Positions 1 to 9,693 of a stretch of DNA of 64,000 bases are shown piece after piece. The stretch comes from Marinomonas arctica (lineage in GTDB: Bacteria; Pseudomonadota; Gammaproteobacteria; Pseudomonadales; Marinomonadaceae). The translations under genes were made by a program, and so were the position numbers. The notes below the pieces were generated by a model. It was not told the origin of the DNA, ran no database searches, and was given only the letters and a program-made list of their open reading frames with translations. How positions within the stretch are numbered: position 1 is the first letter of the stretch; each line of letters opens with the position of its first letter. Location: the NCBI RefSeq assembly GCF_003259225.1, contig NZ_QHJF01000011.1, positions 124,001 through 188,000 of the forward strand. Reading direction: 5' to 3'.

Positions 1-1002
1 CAGCAGAAACTCTATGGTAAGACGATGATTTCGGGGCCGCTGCCGATTCGTTTAGCCAATGGTGACTATTATCTTTATATCGGTACTCGATGGAGTGAGC
101 CGCCACACTTTTTATTGCAACTGTTCGATCACCCATTGCGTTTGTTGCTCGCGGTCATGCTGGTGAGTACCCCCTTATTACTCTGGTTGGCTTGGGCCTT
201 AAGTCAGCCTGCTCGCCGATTAGAAAAGGCAGCTCAGCGAGTCGCGCAAGGGGTTTTTGAAATTGATCCAGAGTTGGAAAGAGGCACCTCAGAATTTCGC
301 CAAGCCGGGGCCAGTTTTAACCAAATGGTGGAGGCGGTGAATGTGATGATTTCCCGTCAACAGCGTTTATTATCGGATATCTCCCATGAGTTGCGTTCCC
401 CTTTGACGCGACTACGGATGGCGCAAGCGTTAGCCAGAAGAAAGATGGGAGAAAGTCCAGATTTAGCGCGCATAGACATTGAGGCCCAGCGTCTGGAGCA
501 AATGATTGGTAAATTGCTCGAATTGTCGAGTGTACAGGTGGACAGTCATCTTAATCGAGAAGTACAGCCGTTTTCGAGCTTGTGTGAAGCGCTACTAGCA
601 GACTGTCAATTTGAAGCGGAGCAAATGGGTAAGACCCTTTCGGTATCGGATATTCCTGATCGAATGATAACGTGCCATCCTCAACTGCTGATGAGCGCGC
701 TGGAGAATATTGTTCGTAATGCCATTTATTATGGCAATCAGCAAATTCGAGTAGCCTTGACCGCTGAAGTTAACCGTTTGGTTATTCGAGTGGAAGACGA
801 TGGTGAAGGCGTGCCAGAAGATGAGTTGGATTCTATCTTTCGACCTTTTTACCGTGTTTCAACGGCGCGAGATCGGCATAGTGGTGGGGCGGGGTTGGGG
901 TTAGCGATTGCCGAAAATGCGATTCGTCAGCATAACGGTACTATAACCGCGGCTCGGAGTGAGCTTGGTGGGTTGTTGGTTGAAATCATTTTGCCATTGT
1001 GA
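1..1002 (+). CDS. cpxA: CpxA-like envelope-stress sensor histidine kinase, 5' end outside the window
   Basis: Inner-membrane sensor kinase that phosphorylates a CpxR-type response regulator. The frame is open from base 1, so the N-terminus and most of the periplasmic sensor are missing. What remains is the end of the periplasmic part, one membrane segment (about bases 133-200), a HAMP linker, the H box SDISHELRSPLTRL with the phospho-accepting His at about base 385, an N box (ENIVRNA), a G1 box (EDDGEGVPEDEL) and a G2 box (GGAGLGLAIAENA). The H-box surroundings and the GESPDLARIDIEAQRLEQMI stretch match enterobacterial CpxA closely. A cpxR gene would be expected just upstream, outside the window. 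Confidence 0.88.
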   Translation, partial: QQKLYGKTMISGPLPIRLANGDYYLYIGTRWSEPPHFLLQLFDHPLRLLLAVMLVSTPLLLWLAWALSQPARRLEKAAQRVAQGVFEIDPELERGTSEFRQAGASFNQMVEAVNVMISRQQRLLSDISHELRSPLTRLRMAQALARRKMGESPDLARIDIEAQRLEQMIGKLLELSSVQVDSHLNREVQPFSSLCEALLADCQFEAEQMGKTLSVSDIPDRMITCHPQLLMSALENIVRNAIYYGNQQIRVALTAEVNRLVIRVEDDGEGVPEDELDSIFRPFYRVSTARDRHSGGAGLGLAIAENAIRQHNGTITAARSELGGLLVEIILPL

Positions 1003-1326
1003 AATTGAGTTTAATAGAACAACGTAATGGGGTATTTTTCAGGTTATTTGCTTTTAATGGAAAGGATTAGTAGACAAAGCCATGGATTCGGCTCATATTA
1101 GTGTGATACGTCGTGCTTAGGGAAGGCACGGCTCAGTCCTTCTGTTTACGCATATGGATCAAAACCGTATTCGAGGCGAATTCTGAATTTCTTCAAGTAC
1201 TCTGCCCATTACTTATCCCAAAGTCACATATAAGTCTGCTCTTTTTCTTTTATTTGAAATGACGCTTTAATTTAGTAGTAAGAAAGAAGGGGGAGTCACG
1301 TAATTTTTTTACATCATAGGAACCAT
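1003..1326. other. Intergenic region with no recognised gene
   Basis: A 324-bp gap between the kinase and a small gene. It holds short imperfect inverted repeats around 1110-1145 (GTGCTTAGGGAAGGCAC). A frame open for some 35 codons at 1150-1260 has no start or ribosome site and resembles nothing I know. I see no tRNA, promoter or terminator I would defend. Confidence 0.4.
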
Positions 1327-1548
1327 ATGATAAATAGCGCTAAAGAGTTTGTACTACAACGTATTTGTGTGTTTGCCAGCCAAGTGTTCGATCCTAATTC
1401 AGATTCACAGGTTGTGAATATACTAAAAAGTAAATTCAATATACGTTTACCGCAAAGACGTTCAATGAACGAGTCTTTATCTTCTACCGTTAGTGACCAT
1501 GAAATCATTGCCTTGATATTAAAATATCGCTCTATGAACGAATCTTAA
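1327..1548 (+). CDS. Small protein of unknown function ending in a repeated RSMNES motif
   Basis: A 73-residue soluble protein that I do not recognise. Its composition looks coding (mixed helix-forming residues, no low complexity). An AGG six bases before the ATG gives a modest ribosome site. The hexapeptide RSMNES occurs at residues 45-50 and again as the last six residues, 68-73. The underlying codons differ at several third positions, which suggests selection on the protein and not a recent DNA duplication. An overlapping 64-codon frame on the other strand looks like a shadow. There is no signal peptide or membrane segment. Confidence 0.55.
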   Translation: MINSAKEFVLQRICVFASQVFDPNSDSQVVNILKSKFNIRLPQRRSMNESLSSTVSDHEIIALILKYRSMNES

Positions 1549-1567
1549 GCTCGTCACTTGCCTGCTC

Positions 1568-2311
1568 TTATTTTTTTACGCACAAAAAAATAGCGTTGCC
1601 TGATTGTTTGTTCCATGCAATGATTTTGTCGTGTTCATGCTCGAAAACATGAACGTCAAAATAGGGCGTTAATAATTCTTGTAACTGGTTGAAGTTCAAC
1701 GCCACCATAGGATGTTCGTCAGCCCAGACCTGTTTTGCCTCAGCGTTTGTTTTTTCTATGCTTAGTTTGAGTGTTTGTGTTTCCCCTTCACCACGGTAGT
1801 GCCAAGAGGATACAAAAGAAAACTGGCTGTCTCCTTCTACAACGCTGTGTTTTGCCGATATAGCATTATTTATCTGGTCCTTATCGACAGCGTTAAAGCA
1901 AAATACGCCACCGGCGTTAAGTGCTTTATGAACGCTTTCGATACAGTCTGTTAAACGTCCAATATCGCCGCTGTAATGAATTGAATACAAAAAACAGGTA
2001 ATGAAGTCATAGGGAATGGCCACGTCAAACTCACACATGTTACCTAATTCGAATTGCGCCTGAGGGCAACGTTGCTTAGCAATATCGAGCATGGGCTGAT
2101 TAATGTCCAATCCGCTGCATTGATAGTTTTCTTGGCTAAGATAGTAAATGTGTGGGCCCGTGCCACACGCCAAATCCAAATGCCGTCTCCCGCCGTTGCC
2201 GAAAATTTGATGAAGACGATGGGCATTATTGCTTTGAGCGTGATAATTAATATCGGCACACATTAAATCATAGTAGCCGGATAAGTCCGTATAGAGCGCA
2301 TTGTCAGACAT
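1568..2311 (-). CDS. Class I SAM-dependent methyltransferase
   Basis: A 247-residue protein with a Rossmann-type methyltransferase fold. Motif I is HLDLACGTGPH (about residues 44-54). It is followed by an acidic motif II (CSGLDINQPMLDIAKQRCP) and a motif IV-like DFITCFLYSIHY. The SAM-binding half is clear. The acceptor cannot be read from sequence; small-molecule methylation is typical of this group. Only a weak ribosome site precedes the ATG (AAGCGAAGC). It is monocistronic, converging on the small + strand gene. Confidence 0.8.
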   Translation of the reverse strand: MSDNALYTDLSGYYDLMCADINYHAQSNNAHRLHQIFGNGGRRHLDLACGTGPHIYYLSQENYQCSGLDINQPMLDIAKQRCPQAQFELGNMCEFDVAIPYDFITCFLYSIHYSGDIGRLTDCIESVHKALNAGGVFCFNAVDKDQINNAISAKHSVVEGDSQFSFVSSWHYRGEGETQTLKLSIEKTNAEAKQVWADEHPMVALNFNQLQELLTPYFDVHVFEHEHDKIIAWNKQSGNAIFLCVKK

Positions 2312-2437
2312 GTTTGCTTCGCTTGGAGGGTAAAAAAAGATGGCGAATCATATAGTAGATACAGCGATAGGACTACTGGATTCAGTTGTGCTTTATTGAA
2401 AATAGAGGGCAACAGGGGTTTTACTTCTTGGGGAAAG

Positions 2438-2474
2438 TAAAAAAGCAGAAGCAAAGTGAGACTTTACTTCTGCT
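2438..2474 (-). terminator. Rho-independent terminator of the purine permease gene
   Basis: The arms at 2444-2457 and 2461-2474 pair at 13 of 14 positions with a 3-base loop. Read on the minus strand the stem is followed by TTTTTTAC, directly after the permease stop at 2495. Confidence 0.75.
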
Positions 2475-2494
2475 TGTTGGTTTTTCCGTTCTTG

Positions 2495-3787
2495 TTAAAC
2501 GAAAATAAAGAATTTGGCAATAAACAAGGCCGCTAGAATATAGACAGCAAGACTGACTTTTTTACCTTGACCAGATAATAGCTTGATAACAGCGTAGCTG
2601 ATAAAAGACAACGCGATGCCGTCTGCTATGGAGTAGGTCAGCGGCATAGTGAATGCAGCAATGAGTACTGGTGCGGCTTCGGTAATATCGTCCCAATCCA
2701 CATGAGCGAGACTGCTTGTCATCAAAACCGCCACGTACATGAGGGCACCCGCTGTTGCATACGCAGGAATGGAGCCAGCTAACGGTGCAAAGAAGAGGCT
2801 TAATAAAAATAATAAAGCCACGACCACAGCCGTTAATCCCGTGCGTCCGCCCGCAGAAACGCCAGAAGCACTTTCAATGTAGCTGGTGGTAGAAGAGGTG
2901 CCTAAAGCCGCCCCGACCACAGTGGCACTTGAATCGGCAAGCAGCGCTTTTTTCAAACGTGGTAATTTACCGTCTTTGTCTAATAACTTGCCACGCTGAC
3001 CCACACCAATCAGTGTTCCAGATGTATCAAATAAATCCACAAAGAAAAACGCAAAGATGACGCTTAGCATACTGAGTTGGAAGGCACCTTCAATGTCCAT
3101 CGCAAGGAAAGTCGGTGCAATGGATGGTGGTACAGACACCAATCCACCAAATTCATTTTGACCGAATAGCATAGACAGGACAGTGACCAGTAGTATACCG
3201 ATCATCACGGCACCGGTGACATTTAGATAAGACAAGGCACAGATCACGAAGAAACCAAGCAAGCCATAGATGGCAGAAGGTGATGATAGGTCTCCTAATG
3301 ACACCATTGTTGCTGGGTTTTTAACAATGATCCCTGAGTTTTGTAGCGCGATCATGGCAAGGAAAAGACCAATGCCCGCCGCAATCCCTAGCTTTAAAGA
3401 CGAAGGAATGGCGTTAATAACCCATTCTCGGATACGGAAGATACTGATAAAGATGAATAAAATACCAGATAAAAACACCGCCCCTAGCGCTTGTTCCCAG
3501 GAGTAGCCCATGCCTAGGACAACACCGTAGGTGAAAAAAGCGTTTAAGCCCATACCAGGCGCTAGTGCGATTGGGTAATTGGCATAAAGGCCCATGATCA
3601 AGCAACCAATCGCGGCGGCAAGACAGGTGGCAACAAATACTGCGCCTTGATCCATGCCTGCTTGTGCCAGTATTGAAGGGTTAACAAAGATGATGTAAGC
3701 CATGGTCAGGAAGGTGGTGATACCACCAATGACCTCATTACGTACCGACGTGTTATGAGCTTTAAGTTGGAAATAACGTTCGAGCAT
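2495..3787 (-). CDS. NCS2-family guanine/hypoxanthine or adenine permease
   Basis: A proton-coupled purine permease of the AdeP/GhxP (AzgA-like) branch of the NCS2 family in the inner membrane. The family's substrate-site signatures are present: FFTYGVVLGMGYSWEQALGA, ALAPGMGLNAF and FVDLFDTSGTLIGVG, plus about 12-14 hydrophobic segments. I chose the ATG at 3787 (MLERYFQLKAHN, 430 residues) because AAAAGG lies 7 bases upstream and the length fits the family (about 430-450). The longer frame reaches a GTG at 3889 but has no ribosome site and an atypical polar leader of 34 residues. The exact purine specificity cannot be told. Confidence 0.88.
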   Translation of the reverse strand: MLERYFQLKAHNTSVRNEVIGGITTFLTMAYIIFVNPSILAQAGMDQGAVFVATCLAAAIGCLIMGLYANYPIALAPGMGLNAFFTYGVVLGMGYSWEQALGAVFLSGILFIFISIFRIREWVINAIPSSLKLGIAAGIGLFLAMIALQNSGIIVKNPATMVSLGDLSSPSAIYGLLGFFVICALSYLNVTGAVMIGILLVTVLSMLFGQNEFGGLVSVPPSIAPTFLAMDIEGAFQLSMLSVIFAFFFVDLFDTSGTLIGVGQRGKLLDKDGKLPRLKKALLADSSATVVGAALGTSSTTSYIESASGVSAGGRTGLTAVVVALLFLLSLFFAPLAGSIPAYATAGALMYVAVLMTSSLAHVDWDDITEAAPVLIAAFTMPLTYSIADGIALSFISYAVIKLLSGQGKKVSLAVYILAALFIAKFFIFV

Positions 3788-3979
3788 AGGGGAACCTTTT
3801 GCTAGTTGGCCGACGATATTCATTCTATTGTTAGCCGACATACTAGAATGCAGGCTGGCAATAGAATGCGCCGAGAGGGGTTTTGACACTGATCATTTGG
3901 TCAGTTAACTATTTCGGCGCCAAGTATAAAAAATTCGTGATGATTTGGGGAGAAAAATTGCAATAAATAATCGTTTTCT

Positions 3980-4840
3980 TTAAAGCTTGGTGACTTGATA
4001 ACCGTTGGTTTTGAGTTTTTCCAATAAACTGTCAGGGCCAGCAAGGTGCATAGCGCCTACCATGATAAACTCAACCCCAGTGTTTTCTAACATCTGTTCA
4101 ATTTGGGGGAGCCAAAGATTGTTACGAGTCACCAACAACGACTGATAGACTTCAGGATAATCGGTTTTGAAATCTTTTAATTCTATGTCTGCCATGGCTT
4201 CCATATCACCGCTGCGCCAGCTTTGTCTTAGCTTTTCCATATTGCTCGGCATGTCTTTTATGTCTGTTAGGGCATAATTGATAACATCGTTGCTGTTTTC
4301 TGTACTAATGTCGCTGAGTATCTCAACCTGTTTTTCGGGTTCTTCAAGCCAGCCGCTAGGCTTGTTATCCTGCTTCGCTTTTTGAGCGTAAAAATGATCC
4401 ACGCCCTCACTGGTAAATCCTAGATGTTTGAGTTCAATCATACTAAGAGAAATTGCTAAGGCACTGGGTTTTAAGTTTTGTACCGCGGTAAAGGGGATTT
4501 GTCGAGCATCGAGGTAAATCTTTAATGATTGGTAGGTGTCAGGTGAGATGATTTGATCAATGGTGGTGCCGTCAGAATAGGAGAGCTCTTTTTTCATTTG
4601 TTGCTTAAAAGCATGGTTACTAATGGCGTCCATATTGGTTTCAAACACAACTTTATCTGCCGCTTGATAGGCTTTTTCGTATGCCAAGGGCAAGGGGTAA
4701 TCTTGTGGGGTTAATAAATGAATGGTACCGCCAATGTAGATGGTATTGGTGCCAGAGGTGACTTTCCAAACAGAGGCTGCTTGTGTTTCAAAGGTCGCAG
4801 CGGCTAGCAGGGTTAAACCAAGTTTTTTAAGGCGGTTCAT
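3980..4840 (-). CDS. TraB/GumN family protein, exported
   Basis: A 286-residue exported protein. A signal peptide spans about residues 1-21 (cut near TQA-AS). The family's paired metal-site motifs are visible: an N-terminal GGTIHLL and a C-terminal VGAMHLAGPDSLLEKL. These place it in the TraB/GumN/PrgY group, related to Tiki metalloproteases. Bacterial members have no settled function; peptidase-like activity in the periplasm is inferred from fold. The start is supported by AGGAC upstream of the ATG. It is a single gene. Confidence 0.8.
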   Translation of the reverse strand: MNRLKKLGLTLLAAATFETQAASVWKVTSGTNTIYIGGTIHLLTPQDYPLPLAYEKAYQAADKVVFETNMDAISNHAFKQQMKKELSYSDGTTIDQIISPDTYQSLKIYLDARQIPFTAVQNLKPSALAISLSMIELKHLGFTSEGVDHFYAQKAKQDNKPSGWLEEPEKQVEILSDISTENSNDVINYALTDIKDMPSNMEKLRQSWRSGDMEAMADIELKDFKTDYPEVYQSLLVTRNNLWLPQIEQMLENTGVEFIMVGAMHLAGPDSLLEKLKTNGYQVTKL

Positions 4841-5038
4841 AGTTGTCCTAAATAGGGTGTCGAGATGCGTTTAATCCCTTCAGTGTACTCATCTTCTTGG
4901 TTAGCGGAAGGGATCAGGGGAGGATGTATTTGTTTTTTCTTATTTTTTGCTCAACCTACAATGCGTTCTAACGCCTTCCCCCCGCTAAAATAATGTTATT
5001 ATTCTGTCTCTTTTCCTGGTGAGTGATGTGAGTCTGTA

Positions 5039-5563
5039 ATGAAAAAAGAGTGTGTTTCTATTGGCTTAATCAATCCTAAAAGCGCATCCAATGTTGGCTC
5101 TGTCATGAGGGCTGCTGGGTGTTATCAAGCAAATCAGGTTTTATACTCTGGGCATCGTTATGATCGCGCTGTCAAAATGTCCACGGATACCAAAAAGGTG
5201 AGTACCTCGATTCCACTAATTAATATTGAGTCTTTAGGGGTGGATAGCTTAATTGACGCTGTGACTCCGGATACAAAGATTGTCTGTGTTGATTTGATTC
5301 AAGGAGCAACCCCGTTACCTGCTTTTTCGCATCCAGATAATGCCCTCTATATATTCGGTCCTGAAGACGGAACGATTGACCAAAAACTGGTGGATAGAGC
5401 CGATTTTGTGGTGTTCGTTCCAACGATTGGCTGTATGAATCTCGCTGCATCCGTCAATGTTTTGCTGTATGACCGATTAGCAAAGTCCGCCCGTGCTTTT
5501 GCAGGTGATGACCTCATTTGTCAGAGTAAAGATATAAATAATAACGTTAAAGTGCGTGTTTGA
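5039..5563 (+). CDS. SpoU/TrmH-type RNA 2'-O-methyltransferase
   Basis: A 174-residue SPOUT-class methyltransferase that would transfer a methyl group from SAM to a ribose 2'-OH in RNA. The three SpoU motifs are present: motif 1 NPKSASNVGSVMRAAG (with the conserved N and R), motif 2 LYIFGPEDGTI, and motif 3 VFVPTIGCMNLAASVNVLLYD, which forms the SAM-binding knot. It lacks an N-terminal RNA-binding extension, so it is closer to minimal TrmL-sized enzymes than to TrmH or RlmB. The target nucleotide is unknown. Confidence 0.85.
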   Translation: MKKECVSIGLINPKSASNVGSVMRAAGCYQANQVLYSGHRYDRAVKMSTDTKKVSTSIPLINIESLGVDSLIDAVTPDTKIVCVDLIQGATPLPAFSHPDNALYIFGPEDGTIDQKLVDRADFVVFVPTIGCMNLAASVNVLLYDRLAKSARAFAGDDLICQSKDINNNVKVRV

Positions 5564-5791
5564 GCTGTTGTGTAAGGCTTCTGTATTTTTTATCTATTAC
5601 TTTTCAAATAGTTAACGAAATTTTGACTGTGATATTTTGCTATCAATGTAAGAATGTCCCTAAGCCTGATGGTCGTTAAGGAAAGGGGACAAGTCTTGGC
5701 GTTGTGTTAGTCTTTTATGTTTCTGTTTCCCCCCTTTTTTCCTTTTAACCACTTCGGAGTTTGTTTGATGAGATAAAAGGAAGACATTCCA

Positions 5792-6547
5792 ATGAAACCG
5801 CTTCTGTTATCGATATTGACCGGTTTGGCTTGTTCAGTTTCATCGCTTCATGCGGTCGAGCCTGAACAGTTAGAAGTACCTTTAGAGCCACTAAGTGCTG
5901 AGGTTGAGCTTGGGGTGATTGCAACAACAGGAAATACAGAAAGTTCAGCTGTAAAAGGTAAAGCAACGATTAAGCAAGATTTTAGAGAGTGGAAAAACAA
6001 ATATCAGTTCGATGCTTTGTACAAACGCAATACTTATGAAGGAGATGATCAAACAACCGCTCAAAAAGTATTTTTCTCGGCGCAAAGTGATTATAAGTTA
6101 AGTCCTGAGAATTCATCAGTGTTTGTTTATGGCTCTTACACTGACGACCGTTTTAGTGGCTATGATTATCAAAATACTGTTGCCATTGGTTACTCTACAA
6201 GATTGTTTGCTGACCAAGACTCATTTTTAGACTACAACATCGGTCCTGGCTATTCTTTTAACCGAACGAACGAAGGGGAGTTGGATGACGCATTTATTGT
6301 GCATTTACAAATGGAGTATGAATACAATTTTAGCCCTGAGGTAAAATTCACTCAAATGCTAGGCAGTGATGTGGCGCTGGAAAGTAACAAGAATACAGCG
6401 TCTAAGTCGGAGTCTTCTATCACCTCGAAGTTAAGAGACAATCTGAGTATGAAGGCGGCTTACAATATTACACATAATAGTCTCTCTTTGGACATGAGAG
6501 AAAAAACAGATTCCATCACAAGCGTCACGTTAATTTATGCTTTTTAG
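5792..6547 (+). CDS. DUF481 (YdiY-like) outer-membrane beta-barrel protein
   Basis: A 251-residue protein with a signal peptide (cut near LHA-VE, residues 21-22). It then has alternating beta strands rich in aromatic residues and ends in Phe (VTLIYAF), typical of outer-membrane barrels inserted by BAM. The strand pattern GVIATTGNTESSAVKGK fits DUF481, which includes E. coli YdiY and salt-induced outer-membrane proteins. A good ribosome site (AAGGAAG) precedes the ATG. No ligand is known for the family. Confidence 0.82.
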   Translation: MKPLLLSILTGLACSVSSLHAVEPEQLEVPLEPLSAEVELGVIATTGNTESSAVKGKATIKQDFREWKNKYQFDALYKRNTYEGDDQTTAQKVFFSAQSDYKLSPENSSVFVYGSYTDDRFSGYDYQNTVAIGYSTRLFADQDSFLDYNIGPGYSFNRTNEGELDDAFIVHLQMEYEYNFSPEVKFTQMLGSDVALESNKNTASKSESSITSKLRDNLSMKAAYNITHNSLSLDMREKTDSITSVTLIYAF

Positions 6548-6622
6548 ACGCGCATAATGTTGTTTTTATTGTTTGATGCTGTCATGTTTTGCGCTCTCGT
6601 TATTTTCTGAGTGTGTAAAGCT

Positions 6623-7663
6623 ATGCGTTATCAAGGGATAAAAGTGACTTTGATCACAGGATTTCTAGGGGCCGGTAAAACTACCTTGATTCGGCAGCTG
6701 TTAACACAAGCACCTCCTCATGAGCGTTGGGCTGTGCTGGTGAATGAATTTGGTGATATTGGCCTTGATGGCGCCTTCTACGCAGATCTAGGTGTGGCGA
6801 TTCGTGAGGTGCCGGGTGGGTGTGTTTGTTGTACCACGTCGGCTGCATTCCAGTTGGGTTTGAATCAATTAATTCGTCAACATAATCCTGATCGCATTTT
6901 CATAGAGCCTTCGGGCCTTGGTCACCCGCAACAAATCATTGCTAAATTACGAAGTGACTCATATCACAACGTTTTGTTATTCACGGGGGCATTTTGTGTG
7001 CTGGATGCCCGTCATTTAAACGATGAACGTTATACAAAGCACGACATTTTTCATGACCAAATTGAGTCAGCCGATGGCATTGTTTTTAGTCATGTAGATC
7101 GCTATCTGCAAGCTGATAAACAGAATATCACGTCGCGATTCGGTGAGTTTTCGCCTTCAGCAAAGCCTTTACTTTATCTATCGGACCCCATGCATCTTGA
7201 TCTTGATGCTCTGGATATTGGCTTGGCCGATTTATCGCATCCAGACTCTATGTTGGTCACTCATAATATTGCCCGCTCTTCTTCTGCCCATGAACACGAA
7301 CACGAACACGAACACGACCATCAGAGTCATGATTCGTCTTCTCAAGAGGTTGGCTGGCATTATCAAAAACAACAGGATGCTATGCAGGTATTGGGTTGGA
7401 AGTGGTCAAAAGATAAGGTTTTTGATGCAATCGAGCTAAGATCAAGCATCCAGTCTATGGTGATTCTTGAAGGGGTTTATCGTATTAAAGGTGTGTTTGT
7501 TACTGGCCTAGGCGAAGCACTTTTTGTCAATGCATCACAGGGAGAAATTACCTTATCGGTATTCCCTTGGAGCGAGTCAAGCCGCTTGGAGATCATAGGG
7601 GACGTAGAAGGGACATGGCCATTTTCTTGTAAGCAGACGCTTTCGATAGCGGGCCAATTCTAG
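6623..7663 (+). CDS. CobW/COG0523 family GTP-binding metallochaperone
   Basis: A 346-residue G3E GTPase that probably delivers a metal (zinc or cobalt) to a client enzyme. Visible features are Walker A GFLGAGKTT (residues 13-21), the metal-site motif GGCVCC (C67, C69, C70), NEFGDIGLDG, a His-rich linker (HEHEHEHEHDH) near residue 225, and a C-terminal CobW_C domain. The base-recognition motif, normally NKxD, reads SHVD here, which is unusual. A GTG lies 12 bases upstream at 6611, but neither start has a strong ribosome site; the ATG fits the family's short N-terminus. The tandem GAACAC repeat encoding the linker is replication-slip prone. Confidence 0.83.
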   Translation: MRYQGIKVTLITGFLGAGKTTLIRQLLTQAPPHERWAVLVNEFGDIGLDGAFYADLGVAIREVPGGCVCCTTSAAFQLGLNQLIRQHNPDRIFIEPSGLGHPQQIIAKLRSDSYHNVLLFTGAFCVLDARHLNDERYTKHDIFHDQIESADGIVFSHVDRYLQADKQNITSRFGEFSPSAKPLLYLSDPMHLDLDALDIGLADLSHPDSMLVTHNIARSSSAHEHEHEHEHDHQSHDSSSQEVGWHYQKQQDAMQVLGWKWSKDKVFDAIELRSSIQSMVILEGVYRIKGVFVTGLGEALFVNASQGEITLSVFPWSESSRLEIIGDVEGTWPFSCKQTLSIAGQF

Positions 7664-7804
7664 AGTAGGTTTGATGGTGCGTTCGTAGAGAGTATGGTGT
7701 TTAACCAATTACTTGATGGTTTAGGCTAACTGGAAAAATCACATCTTGGTCTATTTTGTCATTAACTTTGGCATCTTTTGTTATTGAGAGAAAGTCTCTG
7801 ATAG

Positions 7805-7832
7805 AGGAACCTTTCTGGTATTAAAGGTTCCT
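7805..7832. promoter_or_regulatory. Perfect 10-bp dyad in the acyl-CoA dehydrogenase leader
   Basis: AGGAACCTTT and AAAGGTTCCT are separated by 8 bases, 41 bp before the ATG at 7873. No T-run follows, so it is not an ordinary terminator. It could be an operator or an RNA hairpin. It does not resemble PsrA or FadR sites that I know. Confidence 0.4.
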
Positions 7833-7872
7833 ATGAAACATATGGAATAAAAACAATAAGAGGTCACAAGTC

Positions 7873-9678
7873 ATGCCAGAATATAAAGCGCCCTTGCGCG
7901 ACATCAAGTTCGTAACGGAAGAAGTACTCGATCTTCATGGACACTACGCCAAGTTGCCAGGTGCCGAAGAAGCCACGCCAGACATGGTGGCGGCCATTCT
8001 AGAAGAAGGCGCCAAATTTGCTGAGCGTGTCCTTTCGCCTCTAAACCGCATTGGCGACCAACAGGGTTGTCAGTTCAAAGATGGCGTGGTGACGACGCCA
8101 GATGGTTTCAAAGAAGCCTATAAGCAATATGTGGAAGGTGGCTGGCCGTCCTTATCACACCCAGAAGACATGGGTGGTCAAGGTTTACCCGATTCATTAG
8201 GGATGTTGGTTACTGAAATGATTGCCACGTCTAACTGGTCATGGGGAATGTACCCAGGCTTGAGTCATGGTGCCATGAATACCATTGAATTGCATGGTAC
8301 AGATGAGCAAAAGCAAACCTATTTGACCAAATTAGTGTCCGGTGAGTGGACGGGGACCATGTGTCTTACCGAGCCTCATTGTGGTACCGACCTTGGTATG
8401 TTGAAAACCAAGGCAGAGCCACAAGCTGATGGCAGTTACGCCGTGACTGGGACGAAAATTTTCATTTCGGCAGGCGAACACGATATGGCGGACAACATTG
8501 TTCACATCGTATTGGCTCGTTTGCCAGATGCACCTGCGGGTACCAAAGGTATCTCATTGTTCATTGTGCCTAAGCACAATGTTAATAGCAGTGGCGAAAT
8601 TGCTGACCGAAATCAAGTTTCCTGCGGTTCCATTGAACACAAAATGGGCATTCATGGTAACGCGACTTGTGTGATGAATTTTGATGGCGCCAAAGGTTTC
8701 CTTATTGGAGAGCCAAACCGTGGTTTGAACTGCATGTTTACTTTTATGAACGCTGCTCGTTTGGGAACCGCATTGCAAGGTTTAGCACACGCTGAATGGG
8801 CATTACAAAACTCTGTGGCGTATGCAAAAGACCGTTTGCAGATGCGTGCCTTATCTGGGCCTAAAGCACCGGAGAAAGCCGCAGACCCTATCATAGTACA
8901 CCCAGATGTTCGCCGTATGTTATTGACGCAAAAAGCGTTTGCTGAGGGTGGACGGGCATTAATTCATTATTGTTCTATGCTGGTTGATACCATGAAACGA
9001 GGTACCGCCGAAGAAAAAGCAGAGGCAGATGAATTAATGTCGTTGCTGACTCCAATTGCTAAAGCCTTTTTAACCGAGACGGGTTTTGAAGCGGCAAACC
9101 AAGGCTTACAAGTGTTTGGTGGCCATGGTTTTATTGCAGAGTGGGGTATGGAGCAAAATGTACGAGATTGTCGTATTTCTATGTTGTATGAGGGCACAAC
9201 GGGCATTCAGGCGCTGGATTTACTAGGTCGTAAAGTATTGATGACTCAAGGTGCCACATTGCGACGCTTTACCAAAATCATTCATAAATTCTGTAAAGAA
9301 CACAAAGGCGATAAGCGTCTTAAATCTTACATTACCGTTCTCGATAAATTGAATGGTGAGTGGGGCGATGTGACGATGAAAATCGGTATGAAAGCGATGC
9401 GCAATAAAGAAGAAGTCGGAGCAGCGTCGGTGGATTATTTGATGTTCTCAGGCTATGTCGTTTTGGCGTACTTTTGGGCGCGTATGGCCGTCACGGCGCA
9501 AGCCAAATTAGATGCAGGTACAGATGAAGTGGGCTTCTATACCGCCAAGTTACAGACAGCTACTTTTTATTATGAGCGTTTGTTGCCACGTACGCGTGCC
9601 CATGTTGAGGCAATGTTGTCTGGCGCGGATAACTTATTGGCAATGGACGAAGAAAACTTCGTCTTCTTAAATGCCTAA
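7873..9678 (+). CDS. Acyl-CoA dehydrogenase with C-terminal extension (DmdC/long-chain type)
   Basis: A FAD enzyme of 601 residues that oxidises acyl-CoA to trans-2-enoyl-CoA and passes electrons to ETF, encoded downstream. The layout is a short ACAD N-terminal segment, the ACAD core with [18 protein letters not shown] (flavin and substrate contacts), and the catalytic-base segment [21 protein letters not shown]-terminal helical extension of about 130 residues follows. This architecture is shared by methylmercaptopropionyl-CoA dehydrogenase DmdC and by long-chain enzymes. The setting in a full beta-oxidation block favours fatty acyl-CoA. The ribosome site is AGAGG. Confidence 0.87.
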   Translation: MPEYKAPLRDIKFVTEEVLDLHGHYAKLPGAEEATPDMVAAILEEGAKFAERVLSPLNRIGDQQGCQFKDGVVTTPDGFKEAYKQYVEGGWPSLSHPEDMGGQGLPDSLGMLVTEMIATSNWSWGMYPGLSHGAMNTIELHGTDEQKQTYLTKLVSGEWTGTMCLTEPHCGTDLGMLKTKAEPQADGSYAVTGTKIFISAGEHDMADNIVHIVLARLPDAPAGTKGISLFIVPKHNVNSSGEIADRNQVSCGSIEHKMGIHGNATCVMNFDGAKGFLIGEPNRGLNCMFTFMNAARLGTALQGLAHAEWALQNSVAYAKDRLQMRALSGPKAPEKAADPIIVHPDVRRMLLTQKAFAEGGRALIHYCSMLVDTMKRGTAEEKAEADELMSLLTPIAKAFLTETGFEAANQGLQVFGGHGFIAEWGMEQNVRDCRISMLYEGTTGIQALDLLGRKVLMTQGATLRRFTKIIHKFCKEHKGDKRLKSYITVLDKLNGEWGDVTMKIGMKAMRNKEEVGAASVDYLMFSGYVVLAYFWARMAVTAQAKLDAGTDEVGFYTAKLQTATFYYERLLPRTRAHVEAMLSGADNLLAMDEENFVFLNA

Positions 9679-9693
9679 TATGTAGCAAATTAC

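Noticed and set aside
1140-1260. Possible decayed coding sequence upstream of the 73-residue gene
   Set aside because: Short open stretches exist in more than one frame, but none has a start, a ribosome site or recognisable similarity.
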